Source: Microvelia longipes (Eukaryota > Arthropoda > Insecta > Hemiptera > Veliidae). Taken from it: DNA of 64,000 bases. The notes under the pieces were generated by a model. The model was not told the origin of the DNA. It worked only from the letters and a program-made list of their open reading frames with translations, and did not search any database. Of this stretch, positions 23,760-37,169 are shown in pieces (the first letter of the stretch is position 1; each line of letters opens with the position of its first letter). The DNA lies in NCBI GenBank assembly GCA_018340805.1, contig JACMZG010001913.1, forward strand, positions 38,050,755-38,114,754, written 5' to 3'. The translations under genes were made by a program, and so were the position numbers.

Positions 23760-24928
23760 CAATTGCTTTTTAACTAGGAGCACTAAAGTAAGATTTACAC
23801 GAGAAAATAAAAACAAAACTATATTTATTGCCTACAGTACATAAAGTTTACAAGTAGGTCATCTTTTATAGGCATTTTTTGAAGCTCGTTCCTTATTATA
23901 CAATAGTCGTATACATGATTCTAAGCAAGGAAAATTCATTACAATAATAATAAGAAAATTCTTAAAAGCTTCATAAAAACTATTATATAAACATTAGTAT
24001 ATAATATATTTATATTAAAAAGTTTGGATTTTTGAGACATAAAGAGATAAAACATGATTTAAAGTTTGTTCTAGGTGGTTAGTCATATGTCTTACAAGTT
24101 TGTTTTATCTATGTAATATCCGGTATTGAAAATCCGGATATTAACTAGAACAACCAAACTAAATTAAAATCTTTATAGTTTAGTATTTCTATTACATCCA
24201 CTAACATAAAATCGCCTTTAAACAAAACTTAACCAGTAATAATTAAATTTAAGTTCAATCAATTTAAGAGCGCACATACCCTTGGCGGAAAATGACTGTC
24301 AAGCGGTAGGGCTATAACTTTAGAGTTTACTACAGGGACCTGTGGACTGGTTTTTAACAAACCATCACAATATTATCACATCCAGGAAATAATGACTTTA
24401 ATTTTAATCGAGCATTATTGATACTAATATAAAGTCTCCTAACCAATAAAATATTTGATAGGACACAATTCATCTAAAATTTTCCACCCTATATGAATAA
24501 ATATATAGTTTATTTGTAGTTGTTGCGGACAGAAGTACATTTGTATATGCAGATACAGTCGTCAATATTCCACTAACTATTAATATGGATTTAATTTAAA
24601 ATAATATTATCATCATACAACATAAAAATACATACCACAGTAGGGTGGGAATTTTCAGGTGTACCAATCATTAAAATTTATGATATTTGGGATGTTTATA
24701 TGTATATATTACCTAACTGCTCCTAAACTAGGTAACAGAGTGAAAAAAACGCTAAAAACGAACTTTTTCGCTTATGATCCACTTTTTCTAAAAGCCATAA
24801 GTGCCTTATCTAAAAGAATTATTTAATGTTATTGGTATCGAATTGTTCAGGACGATGTTATCTTTAAGCAGAATATAGATAATATACGCTCCGTTGCATA
24901 GTTGCAGAGAAAAATGAAAAAACTAAAA
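23760..24928. other. gene-free stretch
   Basis: AT-rich, no recognisable gene or repeat. Confidence 0.5.
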
Positions 24929-25918
24929 AATTCTGGCGCGGTGGTCCGCATGTCGGGCGAATTTCCTTTGGATGCGAAAACTCAAACCCAGAGTACCTGG
25001 GTTCAAATCCTAGTAGGACAATAATTTTTTATCGTTTTTTTACCTAATATAAGTTTACAACTAGAAAATAATTCTGGCGCGGTGGTCCGCATGTCGGGCG
25101 AATTTCCTTTGGATTCGTGTTTTCGTGCTTTTTACATTATATAAGTTTACAACTACTAAATAAATAATTCCGGCGCGGTGGTCCGCTGTCGGGCGAATTT
25201 CATTTAGAATACGTGTTTCCATGCTAAACAACCCTTTTCTTGCTTATGCAAGAACCATGCCCATTGCGTGGTTCCGGTTCATGCTTTAGAACCTAAGCAG
25301 TTACTCAATTGTCAAGCACTGCTCGTAACTCATTTTGTCTGTATTTTTCAAAGGAAATGCGCATAATTATCTAGTTGGTTGTACAAAACTATGCCTCTAA
25401 AATTAGAAGTACGCACTATTATTTGCACTAGTTTAAAGCTTAGTTACTTATCTTTAAGCTTAGTCAGTTATCTTTAAAGGTTTTAGCGCATTTCCTTTGG
25501 AAAATACAGACAAAATGAGTTACGAGCAGTGCTTGACAATTGAGTAACTGCTTAGGTTCTAAAGCATGAACCGGAACCACGCAATGGGCATGGTTCTTGC
25601 ATAAGCAAGAAAAGGGTTGTTTAGCACGGAAACACGCATTGGAAATGAAATTCGCCCGACAGCGGACCACCGCGCCGGAATTATTATTTAGTAGTTGTAA
25701 ACTTATATAATGTAAAAAGCACGAAAACACGCATCCAAAGGAAAATTCGCCCGACATGCGGACCGCGCCAGAATTATTTTCTAGTTGTAAACTTATATTA
25801 GGTAAAAAAAACGATAAAAAATTATTGTCCCTACTAGGATTTGAACCCAGGTACTCTGGGTTTGAGTTTTCGCATCCAAAGGAAATTCGCCCGACATGCG
25901 GACCACCGCGCCAGAATT
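24929..25918. repeat. large palindrome, about 433-bp arms and 123-bp loop
   Basis: Arms 24929-25362 and 25486-25918 are near-perfect inverted repeats, each with several aattctggcgcggtggtccg units. The loop (25363-25485) is single copy and is conserved in the palindrome at 35342-36038. Confidence 0.9.
24934..25035 (+). repeat. tRNA-derived SINE-like unit
   Basis: tggcgcggtgg (24934-24944) fits an A-box and ggttcaaatcc (25000-25010) a B-box, 55 nt apart. They are followed by a gataattttttatcg-type tail. An inverted copy is at about 25815-25918, with diverged relatives near 20580 and 35250. Confidence 0.6.
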
Positions 25919-26009
25919 ATTTTCTAGTTGTAAACTTATATTAAGTAAAAAAAAACGATAAAAAAATTATCGACCCCTCCAGGATGTGAACCCAGGTACC
26001 CAGTTTGAG

Positions 26010-26370
26010 TGGTCGTATTTACTCCGGACCACTGGCATTCAACTCAGAGGCCCAAAAAACATTGAAAACGACACCCTACTCGAAATTTAATTTTTAACGA
26101 CCGTAATTTTGGTTTTTTTATAATTTTTGTGGTTTTTTCGACTTTTTGGTAACTTAAAGTGGTCGTATCGACTTCGGACCGGTTTCATTCGATTCAGCGC
26201 CCAAAATTACATAGAAAACGACACCCTACTCGAAATTTATTTTTTATCGACCTAAATTTTGGTTTTCGGTTATTTACAATGGTTTTTTCGATTTTTAGGT
26301 CACTTAAGTGGTCGTATCGACTTTCGAACCGGTTTCATTCGATTCAGCGTCTCAAAAAAATAAATATTGA
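26010..26370 (+). repeat. tandem units of about 145 bp in family X
   Basis: Three successive units each begin near gtggtcgtat-gact-cggacc and carry cattcgattcagcg and acgacaccctactcgaaatt. Related pairs lie at 29320-29560 and 30285-30500 and, inverted, at 34905-35230. Confidence 0.8.
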
Positions 26371-26427
26371 CCTTTTTCGCGGCAAAAAATATTAACCCTG
26401 ATTTTGCCGATTTTTTGAAAATTTCGC

Positions 26428-26456
26428 TGACTCAGCAAACCGGGTTAATGACGTCA
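26428..26456 (+). promoter_or_regulatory. AP-1-like and CRE-like sites in the family X core
   Basis: TGACTCA at 26428-26434 and a perfect TGACGTCA at 26449-26456. The same pair occurs inverted at 34803-34831. Whether any factor binds is not shown. Confidence 0.45.
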
Positions 26457-26581
26457 CCAAAACCTGGTTTTCAATAGGGTTCGTGTCCTCCCTAAGGTTG
26501 ATTTTTGTACCAAGTTTGGTTAAAAATATTAATCCGTTCGAAAGATAGAGTGTTTACAAGAAAGTGTCAGAAATATATATA

Positions 26582-27771
26582 CAGGGTGTTTCATATAAAG
26601 TGTCCACCAGAAAAGGAGGTGATAGTACACCTCAGAAGGAACAAAAAATGTCCTATAATATAAACCCCGATCTCCAACCTTTTTCCCACAAGGTCAAATT
26701 TAATATTTTAAAAAAATATTTGACGTCACATCATAAAATTGTTAAAAGGGTTTTAACTATTCAAGCTAGAAAGGTGAAATTGGTCTCATTAGAAAGCTAA
26801 GTAAATTTCCTAAAGGACAAACTACTAACTTTGTCAAATATTTTAGAACTACTGCCCAAAATTTTGCATGATACATGATTTTTTGAAAAAAATGAATTTT
26901 ATGGAATTTTTGTGGTAGGGCATTAGAGGAAGTAAGAGATGAGCAAAATTTCAGCCAAGAACGGAAAAAACTTCTCTTATGCATGCCCTTTAAGAAAATC
27001 TAAATATTTTCATACATTCAATAGTAAAAAATGTAAGCTATTGTTGCTAGAAGTTGCAAAAACTGATCATTTTTGTCGTATAAAAGTAAAAATAATGTGT
27101 TATTTGATCAAAATATTTTGTTTACGAAAGTAATTTAATAATACGATTTTTAGACTCTAGAAGGTAAAATAAACATATTTTATTCTTACACATTTTTTTC
27201 TAAAACCACTCTTTTCTCTTGCTTTAGAGATTTTTAATTATTTTATGTACCATCTAATTAACATTGTAGACATATGCAAATATGCTATAAAATATCAGTT
27301 TTTCCAACTTCTAGGAAGAATGGATTAAAATGTTGACTATTGAATGTATAAAAATATTTAAATTTTCTTAAAGGGCATGCATAAGAGAAGTTTTTTCCGT
27401 TCTTGGCTGAACTTTTGCTCATCTCTTACTTCCTCTAATGCCCTACCACAAAAATTCCATAAAATTCATTTTTTTCAAAAAATCATGTGTCATGCAAATT
27501 TTTGGGCAGTAGTTCTAAAATATTTGACAAAGTTAGTAGTTTGTCTTTTAGGAAATTTACTCAGCTTTCTAATGAGACCAATTTCACCTTTCTAGCTTGA
27601 ACAGTTGAAACCTTATTAACAATTTTATGATGTGAGGTCAAATATTTTTTTAAAATATTTGCTTGTGGGAAAACGGTTAGAGATCGGGTTTATATAATAG
27701 GACATTTTTTGTTCCTTTTGAGGTGTACTATCACCTCCTTTTCTGGTGGACACTTTATATGAAACACCCTG
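26582..27771. mobile_element. 1190-bp long-TIR element inserted in a TA tract
   Basis: The ends cagggtgtttcatataaagt and acactttatatgaaacaccctg are exact inverted repeats, flanked on both sides by TATA, consistent with TA target duplication. The TIRs run about 450 bp each (26582 to about 27035 and about 27325 to 27771) around a loop of about 290 bp. No transposase frame is present. The mirrored 72-codon frames at 26766-26984 and 27377-27595 only reflect the inverted repeat. TA target choice suggests a Tc1/mariner-type mover, but this is inference. Confidence 0.85.
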
Positions 27772-27940
<169 letters not shown>

Positions 27941-28069
27941 AGTCTCGCGAAATCATTTTCGTCATTAGGGACCTCTGAAACGGATTGTGTCGTGGTCCGA
28001 GGTTCGAATTCCGCCATGACGCCTATCCCATTAGGCGAATTTCCAAAGGAAATTCGCTAAAAGTCCTCT

Positions 28070-29309
28070 AAAAATGTTTTTTTTTCGCTCTAATTTTCCT
28101 TAGCTACCCAAGCCTCTTTTTGAGATCCAACGAATAAAAAAAAATTAAAAAATCCCTTCTATTTGTTACTCCGATCTGTTAACAACTTCTATTTTTTGTA
28201 GTCTTCTAAGGACAAATTAAAAATTTGTTGATAGATAATAAAATATTTGCCGAGTAAAGCTTTGATATCACTGCTAGTAATATAATAAAGAAAATATAAT
28301 ATTGTTAATTAATATAAAAGTATGATAAATAAAATATAATAACATATATTAATAATAACATTCATTAATTTTACCGAACTTCTTGGAATTAATGTAACAC
28401 AAAGATGAAAAGCTATAATCCAATTATATTTTTTAAATTTTATTTATTCAATATTTGTTAAAGTAATAAAACAATATATTGTTATTAACATTATTATAAA
28501 CATTAATACTAATGTTTATAATAATGTAAATATCTTTATAAAATTTAGATTAAGATAACAAAAAATTCGTTCTTGAAAAAAAGTCAAAATTAAAAATCAT
28601 GAAAAGAAAAAATAAATAAATTACAGATAATAATCATTATAAAAATAATAAATTTTGGGTTAAAATAAATAAAATTATAAAAGGGAATAAATTTGAAAGA
28701 AAAAGAAATCTCAGGGGTATTTGAGAAATAATTTTTTGGTAATATTTACCTTAAGGGTAAGATTATATTCTTAAGAGCGACGTACTTTTTCTAAAGAAAG
28801 ACCGAAAATTTAATAAGCTCACTTCTAGCTGATTCTATAAAAAATAAGGAAATAAAAAAATGTTTATTTAAACATTTATTTCTATTTTATAACAAAAGGA
28901 TGGATAATAGGATTTTCTTTAATTAGAGTAAAATACCAGTTTGGCGTTTAGAGAGAAATGATTAACATTTTATGAGGCAGTAAAATTCCTTACGTTTTAT
29001 TTCTGGTAAGAAATAAAGATAAGGTTTATATAAAATAATTTAGTGGAAAGGTCAAAAATAATCTAATTAAATTTATAAGCTCTTGATTTTAACAAGCTAT
29101 ATTAATAGATTTTTAAATTATGTGTACATTATTTATGTGTTTTTTTACTTGTTTTATTTCTTTATTGTTTATGTGTTTATTCATGTGTCATTCGCCTGTT
29201 TATTCATTTTATAATAAACCAAAAAAAAATAATAATAACTTGTGCTTTAAAAGAATAACTCATGTCTAGTTCGATAATCCCATAGACTTAATTGTTAGAT
29301 TGTTGTTGT
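28070..29309. other. gene-free stretch
   Basis: Very AT-rich, with no recognisable gene or repeat. Local near-palindromes such as aacattaatac..taatgtttataataatgt near 28490 are seen. Confidence 0.55.
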
Positions 29310-30021
29310 CCAGTTTTTGGTCACTTAGAGAGGTCGTATCAGATTTTGACAGGTTTTAATCGATTCAACGCCTCAAAAACATTGAAAATGACACTCTAGT
29401 CGATTTTTTTTATTGAGCGTAATTTTGGTTTCTGGGCATTTTCCATGTTTTTTTTTTACTTTTTGGGATGGCCGTACCGACTTCAGACCGGTTTCATTAG
29501 ATTTAGCGACCCAAGAATAATTAATAAGGATCTTTTTCGTGACGAAAGACATTAACTTTGAATTTTAACGATTAAAAAAATTGTTGACTCAGTTAATATA
29601 ATACTTGACTTAGTTGTTTATTTATAATATATATTATAAATAAAATTAATAAAAATCCAAAAACAAGCAGCGTACGAAAAATCATAAATATAAAAGAGCA
29701 TACAAAAGTAAAAATTCTGTGGTTCTAGTGGTTCGCATGTCGGGCGAATTTTCTTTGAAATGTCCTTTTCCGTGCTTAACAATACATTTCTTGCTTAAGG
29801 TTCCGGTTTATAATTAGAGTAATTACTCAATTATCAACCAGTACTCATTATAATTATCCTTTTGATTATACAAAACTTTGCCTCTGAAATTGACAGTGCA
29901 CACCATAATTTCCACTAGTTTAAGGCTCAGTAGGTTTCTCGGATAGTTCCTAGCCGAGGTAATGGTTATAGCACATTTCCTTTGAAAAATCCAAAACAAA
30001 TGAGTTACAAATAACGTTTTT

Positions 30022-30180
30022 TGATTAATATATTTGAAAATCTGCTTATATCTTGGCAGTATGCCACTTATATAAACCAGTAATATGACGAACTGACAAA
30101 TTACAACAACAATGTGGCCGCGAAGCGGCCAAAGGAAGGTACGGGGCAATGGAGCGGCAAAGAGGCCGAAGGCCTTATGT
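30022..30180. repeat. family Y fragment, GC-rich hairpins
   Basis: Diverged copy of 12590-12715. It contains gtggccgcgaagcggcca and gaggccgaaggcct, strong hairpins in an AT-rich setting. Confidence 0.6.
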
Positions 30181-30649
30181 TTAACTATGGCGACCTTAAG
30201 GGAGGCATAGTGCTTTCAAAGAATAACTCATGTCTGTTCGATAATCCCATAGCCTTAATTGTCAGATTGTTGTTGTCAAGTTTTTGGTCACTTAGAGTGG
30301 TCGTATCAGATTTGGACCCCTTTTAATCGATTCAGCGCCTCAATAAACATTGAAAACGACACTCTAGAAGTTTTTTTTATTGAGCGTACTTTTGGTTTCT
30401 GGGAGTTTTCCATGTTTTTTTTTTACTTTTTGGTCACTTAAGGTGGCCGTATCGACTTCAGACCGGTTTCATTAGATTTAGCGACCCAAGAATAATTAAT
30501 AAGGATCTTTTTCGTGACTAAAGACATTAACTCTGAATTTTAACGACTTAAAAAAATAATTGTTGACTCAGCAAACAGGGGTATTGACTTCACAAAACCC
30601 TAATTTTTTCAGTAGGGTCAGAGATATTGTGTTACAAGTATGTGTCAGA

Positions 30650-30660
30650 TTATATTATAT

Positions 30661-30753
<93 letters not shown>

Positions 30754-30760
30754 ATATTAC
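30650..30760. repeat. (TA)n microsatellite
   Basis: TA repeat closing the third family X copy. Confidence 0.95.
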
Positions 30761-31257
30761 TCTATAGATAAATATCACCACTATAAGTAAGCAGACTTAA
30801 TTTGAATGCTTTTCACATTAATTTTCCAAATACAGTCAGACAATTTTGCCGTACCTTCTATTAGAAACATTTTTTTTGTCCAATTTCATTTACAAATTCT
30901 TACGGGAGGCAATTCAGGAAACCATTCAATTACTATGGGAAACCGGTGTTAATAACTTAAGTCAAAATACCCTCGAAATCCAAAAGTGAATTCCACCTCG
31001 TTTCAGCCAGGATAAGGAAGATATTAAGCAGAATATAATATAATTCAATCTACTTTTGAAATCAAGGGTTTAAGATCATTCGCAATCAACCGTTGTACAC
31101 TCCATAAATGAATAAATAAAACAATTTTACAAAAAATCTAAAAAAATTGATTGCGGGGTACATTACTTTTCTTATTTACAGGTTCGCCTATCTTTGCCCT
31201 TTTACACTCGCATCGCTTGTCTTCAGGGTAAATCATCAAATTGATATGTCTGTCATT
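30761..31257. other. gene-free stretch
   Basis: A minus family A tail relic is at about 31140-31235 (gcggggtaca..., cactcgcatcgcttgtctt). No gene seen. Confidence 0.5.
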
Positions 31258-31260
31258 TGA

Positions 31261-31343
<83 letters not shown>
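31258..31343. repeat. (TA)n microsatellite
   Basis: TA run of about 85 bp. Confidence 0.95.
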
Positions 31344-31344
<1 letters not shown>

Positions 31345-31397
31345 ACGTTTTGTAGACTATTGTGTTTCTATCCATGATGTCCTACGTCCAGAAGATG

Positions 31398-31399
<2 letters not shown>

Positions 31400-31446
<47 letters not shown>

Positions 31447-31461
31447 ATATATATATATATA
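31400..31461. repeat. (CA)n then (TA)n microsatellite
   Basis: About 44 bp of CA followed by about 17 bp of AT. Confidence 0.95.
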
Positions 31462-32669
31462 AATCAATGTATTTATATGTATTGTACCTACCATACTTCA
31501 CTAAAAAATATAAAATTCAGTTAAAGCAAAGAAAACTGATTTTAAATCGAAGTAAATAAATTCTTAACTTTATTTAAGGATGTAGAAAAAAATAAGCTCG
31601 GCTCCATCAGCCGTTGTTTGCCTTGTACGCTAAAACCAATGTTTTTTAGTATAATATTTTTTCATTTAAAAAATATATCCATTCATGTAGGACAAAGAAC
31701 CATTAAGAAATATATACTGGAATAGTGTAATTATTTTTTAAACCTCATTAACGGTTTTTATTACAAGCAGATTTGGAATGATCTTAATACGTGCAATTTT
31801 TAATGCTAAAGATTGACATAAAAAAATAATTGTAAATTATTTTCAGCAAGAGAATGAACAGTAGTTATTTTTATCTGAAGCATACATTGTGTGCGTAACC
31901 CATTCTTACAAGGCTACCAACCCTTAAGGTAAAAAAATGTTTTAGCCAAGAAAGCTGTAAACCCAGCACTGACATATCCTTCCTCCATAACTTGCCGTAC
32001 AGCCCAGATATAACTTCTCAAGCTCCTCTACACTTTATTTATCTTAGCTTTATTTTCAAAGTTTGAAAGTTACCATGTAAAAATTTTCCTCGGGTTTTCA
32101 CTACACCCACTACCCTCGCTATACAGAATAGTATTGAGTGGTTTTCACCAAGCTGTTTGTCTGTTCTGGTATGTCTGAGTCAGGCCAAACTCCAGCTATG
32201 TTTAAGCAACCAGTTAAGACTTGATACAAGTCCAGAAGATAATATTTCTCTGACCACGATAACCTATTACCCTAGTCAACAAAATTTAAAAAAAAAACGT
32301 TAAGAATCAAAAATTTAAATGATCGAGTGTTGATACAAACGTAGATCTATAAGTGATAAATCAATTAGCTCATTTTTACATTAATGTAGATGATCTTATG
32401 TTTTGCCGGCTTCTAACTCCAACACTTTCCAACTGTTTTTGAAGTAGCAAATAAAGTAAAAAAAAAGTTTTGGATAAAATTGATGATCCAGTTACTAGAG
32501 TAAACAAATGGCAAGAAAGTGAGTTAGAATGACATGATTTTTGAAAACCTACTAGGTTAAAATTTAAGTACAGAAAACAGCTTCTGGAACTTTTCTGTGC
32601 AAAACTGTGTCTCATTTAGTTTCTGGTTTTTAATGTAATTTTTAACACACTTTACTTATATAAAAAAAA
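31462..32669. other. gene-free stretch with a family A relic
   Basis: A diverged plus-strand family A piece is at about 32125-32290 (gagtggttttcaccaagctg, tttgtctgttctggtatgtc). The 79-codon frame at 32376-32615 is not recognisable. Confidence 0.5.
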
Positions 32670-32716
32670 TAAATATATATATATATATATATTAATATAT
32701 ATATATATATATATAC
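32670..32716. repeat. (TA)n microsatellite
   Basis: Short TA run with one phase break. Confidence 0.9.
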
Positions 32717-33612
<896 letters not shown>

Positions 33613-34469
33613 TGTAAAAGTTTAACTCAAATAAATTGTAAATTCTGTTCCAACTCAACTCAAAATTTCGGCATCTAACAGGAAGCAATGTAAGGTAATA
33701 ATAAATTTAACTTCAATTTCTCTTATTTATTGTGGCGTGATTAAAATAAAACAAGGTAAATAAAGGTTTAATAAAGTATATGTAATGTAAAGTGACACCT
33801 AAAAGTATCGCAGTGAATAAATAATTCTCTTTATAATAAATACATATATTTATTTATGATATAAATTTTGCTGAAAAAGTTATCACTTAAAGATAAATTA
33901 CTTTTTTGAAAGAAAGAAATTGCAAAAAGAGAAAAGAAAATTTTTATGAAAATTAGAAAGAAATGGAGCGAAAAAATAAAAGGAATAAGTATTTTAAATG
34001 AAAATTCCTTTCCATCTTCCAAGTCGTTCTTCTTCTTAAATCCACCAATTTTTTTAACTTCACAATTTTTGTCTTCTAACTAAGAAGTGAAAATTGCGGT
34101 CCACTCCATAATTTTTTTTAACTTTTAAGTTGGAATTAACCGCCCGAATTAATTTAGAAGACGAAAATATGCTTGAAATATTTTTAAATTATGAAAAATA
34201 AGTACCTTTTTATTAAGATAAAGATTAAATTAAAAAATGTTCTTATATTTCGTAAAAAATAAATTTGATTAAGAATTCTATTTACTTTTACTCAACTGAA
34301 TAAATAGTTTCTTATATCCCATATTTTAAAATAATTAATATTTTTTTCTCAGGATTAAAATTCCTTTAATCTTATCTCTTTAAATAAACTATCTAAAAAT
34401 AAATAAGCCATGGCTTTAGTATTGTAAGTTTTGCAAATTGATCAAAGTCGAATATCTAGATAGTAACCC
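33613..34469. other. gene-free stretch
   Basis: AT-rich, no gene or repeat recognised. Confidence 0.55.
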
Positions 34470-34595
34470 CGTTTTAGCGAATTTCCTTTGAAAATTCGCC
34501 TAATGGGATAGGCGTCATGGCGGAATTCGAACCTCGGACCACGACACAAATCCGTTTCAGAGCTCCCTTATGGCGAAAAAATACTTTTTTTGAAA

Positions 34596-34597
<2 letters not shown>

Positions 34598-34674
<77 letters not shown>

Positions 34675-34683
34675 TATATATGT
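34598..34683. repeat. (TA)n microsatellite
   Basis: TA run inside family X copy 2. Confidence 0.95.
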
Positions 34684-34802
34684 ATTTCTAGACACTTTCT
34701 TGTAAACACTCTATCTTTCGTACGGATTAATATTTTTAACCAAACTTGGTACAAAAATCAACCTTCGGGAGGACACGAACCCTATTGAAAACCAGGTTTT
34801 TG

Positions 34803-34831
34803 TGACGTCATTAACCCGGTTTGCTGAGTCA
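34803..34831 (-). promoter_or_regulatory. CRE-like and AP-1-like sites in family X core
   Basis: TGACGTCA at 34803-34810 and TGAGTCA at 34825-34831, the mirror of the pair at 26428-26456. Confidence 0.45.
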
Positions 34832-35341
34832 GCAAAATTTTCAAAAAATCGGCAAAATTCAGGGTTAATATTTTTTGCCGCGAAAAAGGTCAATATTTAT
34901 GTTTTTTGAGACGCTGAATCGAATGAAACAGGTCCGAAGTCGATACGACCACTATAAGTGACCTAAAAATCGAAAAAACCATTCTAAATTCCCGAAAACC
35001 AAAATTTAGGTCGATAAAAAATAAATTTCGAGTAGGGTGTCGTTTTCAATGTAATTTTGGGCGCGGAATCGAATGAAACCAGTCCGAAGTCGATACGACC
35101 ACTTTAAAGTTACCAAAAAGTCGAAAAAACCACAAAATTATAGAAAACCAAAATTACGGTCGTTGAAAATTAAATTTTGAGTAGGGTGTCGTTTTCAATG
35201 TTTTTTGGGCCTCTGAAATGAATGCCTGTGGTCCGGAGTCAATACAACCACTCAAACTCAGGGTACCTGGGTTCACATCCTGGAAGGGTCGATAATTTTT
35301 TATCGTTTTTTTTACCTAATATAAGTTTACAACTAGGAAAT

Positions 35342-36038
35342 AATTCTGGCGCGGTGGTCCGCATGTCGGGCGAATTTCCTTTGATGCGTGTTTCCGTGCT
35401 TTTTATATAAGTTTACAACTACTAAATAAATAATTCCGGCGCGGTGGTCCGCTGTCGGGCGAATTTCATTTAGAATACGTGTTTCCATGCTAAACAACCA
35501 TTTTCTTGCTTATGCAAGAACAATGCCCATTGCGTGGTTCCGGTTCATGCTTTAGAACCTAAGCAGTTACTCAATTGTCAAGCACTGCTCGTAACTCATT
35601 TTGTCTGTATTTTCCAAAGGAAATGCGCTAAAACCTTTAAAGATAACTGACTAAGCTTAAAGATAAGTAACTAAGCTTTAAACTAGTGCAAATAATAGTG
35701 CGTACTTCTAATTTTAGAGGCATAGTTTTGTACAACCAACTAGATAATTATGCACATTTCCTTTGAAAAATACAGACAAAATGAGTTACGAGCAGTGCTT
35801 GACAATTGAGTAACTGCTTAGGTTCTAAAGCATGAACCGGAACCACGCAATGGGCATTGTTCTTGCATAAGCAAGAAAATGGTTGTTTAGCATGGAAACA
35901 CGTATTCTAAATGAAATTCGCCCGACAGCGGACCACCGCGCCGGAATTATTTATTTAGTAGTTGTAAACTTATATAAAAAGCACGGAAACACGCATCAAA
36001 GGAAATTCGCCCGACATGCGGACCACCGCGCCAGAATT
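35342..36038. repeat. palindrome, 287-bp arms and 123-bp loop
   Basis: Arms 35342-35628 and 35752-36038 are inverted repeats ending in aattctggcgcggtggtccg. The loop 35629-35751 is the inverted form of the 25363-25485 loop and has the same length. Confidence 0.9.
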
Positions 36039-37169
36039 TTTATTTATTTAAAATTTTGTTTAACTTTTTTAATTTTGGAAGAACTGGATCCCTAACTTTG
36101 GTTTTGATTTTGTAAAACAAGGAAAAGAAAGAAATCATAATTATTCAAGTTTATTTTGAAATAATATAGATTTTTTAGCAACAAAAATAATTACATTAAG
36201 TTTGTTATAATAATTTTTATAGTAATATTATTACAAAGAGTAAATAAATAATAAAAATATCATTAATATGTAAATATATTTTTTATTAAAAATGATGTAA
36301 AGTTGTTTAAAAGGGGCAATTACAAAAAGGCTCGAGAGGATCCAATTCAAGGGTCCGAGAATCATACAAGTGGGCCAGACTGGTTAAGACAACTTAATTA
36401 TGTTGTTTTCTTAAGAGGTCTTGAACAACATTTTAGGAAAAAATGGAAGATTGGTTAGCGAAGGAGGTGGTGCTTTCGCATATCTTTTATTCTACGAAAT
36501 AAATAATGCTCCGCTGATAGTGGCTGAATATAGTAGACATTTATATCATAAATATTATAAGTTGAACCGCTATAGGGAATAAGTAAAATTAGCTTGTTGT
36601 ACGACAATTAATTTATTGTTCTAGGTGTCTGTTCATTAGACTGTCTGTGTTAGCATAACTCAAATTTAGTTCATGCTAGGGAGTTGTATTTGTACATTTT
36701 ACCAAGTCAAATGTGGGAGTAAAATTCGGCTTGAGGTCTAGTTGCGCTAGACGAAACATAAAACTATTTGCAAGAACAAAAATGAAAATTTAAAAAGGGA
36801 AAACAAGTTAAATGAATATTAGGTTATGCGAAAACGGTGCATATTTAAAAAAAATTAAAAAGGCGCTGTATGATGAAAAAGCCATACTGTATAGTAAATT
36901 AAAATAAACATTTTCGTAGAGTAGTTATAAAATTCCTCAAAAATCAAAAATGTTACCAATTTAGTGAAAATGAAAGGCAAATCTATCTCATTTGGTGACA
37001 ATCAGATCCTCCGAATTTCAATTTGATATCACCGTCATTTTGAAAGTACTGATTTCGGGATTCTCAAACTTTAAGTGGCAACATCCGAGCTGTATATATG
37101 GCTAGGGCACGTAAAACACAAAAAGGAATCGAACAAATATAATGCCTTTGTAGGATAAATAAAGCTCCA
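36039..37169. other. gene-free stretch
   Basis: AT-rich, no recognisable gene or repeat. Confidence 0.5.

Larger units (their letters stand above)
29310..30760 (+). mobile_element. family X copy, partial and rearranged
   Basis: It contains two diverged tandem units (29320-29560), a single non-palindromic foldback arm with loop (about 29718-30000; ttcgcatgtcgggcgaattt, aaaactttgcctctgaaatt), a family Y fragment (30022-30180), two more units (30285-30500), the core with TGACTCA (about 30564-30570) and decayed CRE, and a TA tract. The single arm suggests that the palindromes elsewhere are secondary. Confidence 0.6.
34470..36038 (-). mobile_element. family X composite element, copy 2 (inverted)
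   Basis: From right to left it repeats copy 1: foldback (36038-35342), tRNA-like text (ggttcacatcctgg near 35270), tandem units (35230-34905), core with TGAGTCA and TGACGTCA (34831-34803), TA tract (34682-34598) and end block (34598-34470; atgggataggcgtcatggcg). It lacks the 1190-bp insertion of copy 1, so the TA tract here is the empty site. Confidence 0.8.

Noticed and set aside
26766..27595. Two nearly identical 72-codon frames
   Set aside because: They lie in the two arms of the long-TIR element, so their identity is explained by the inverted repeat. No recognisable domain.
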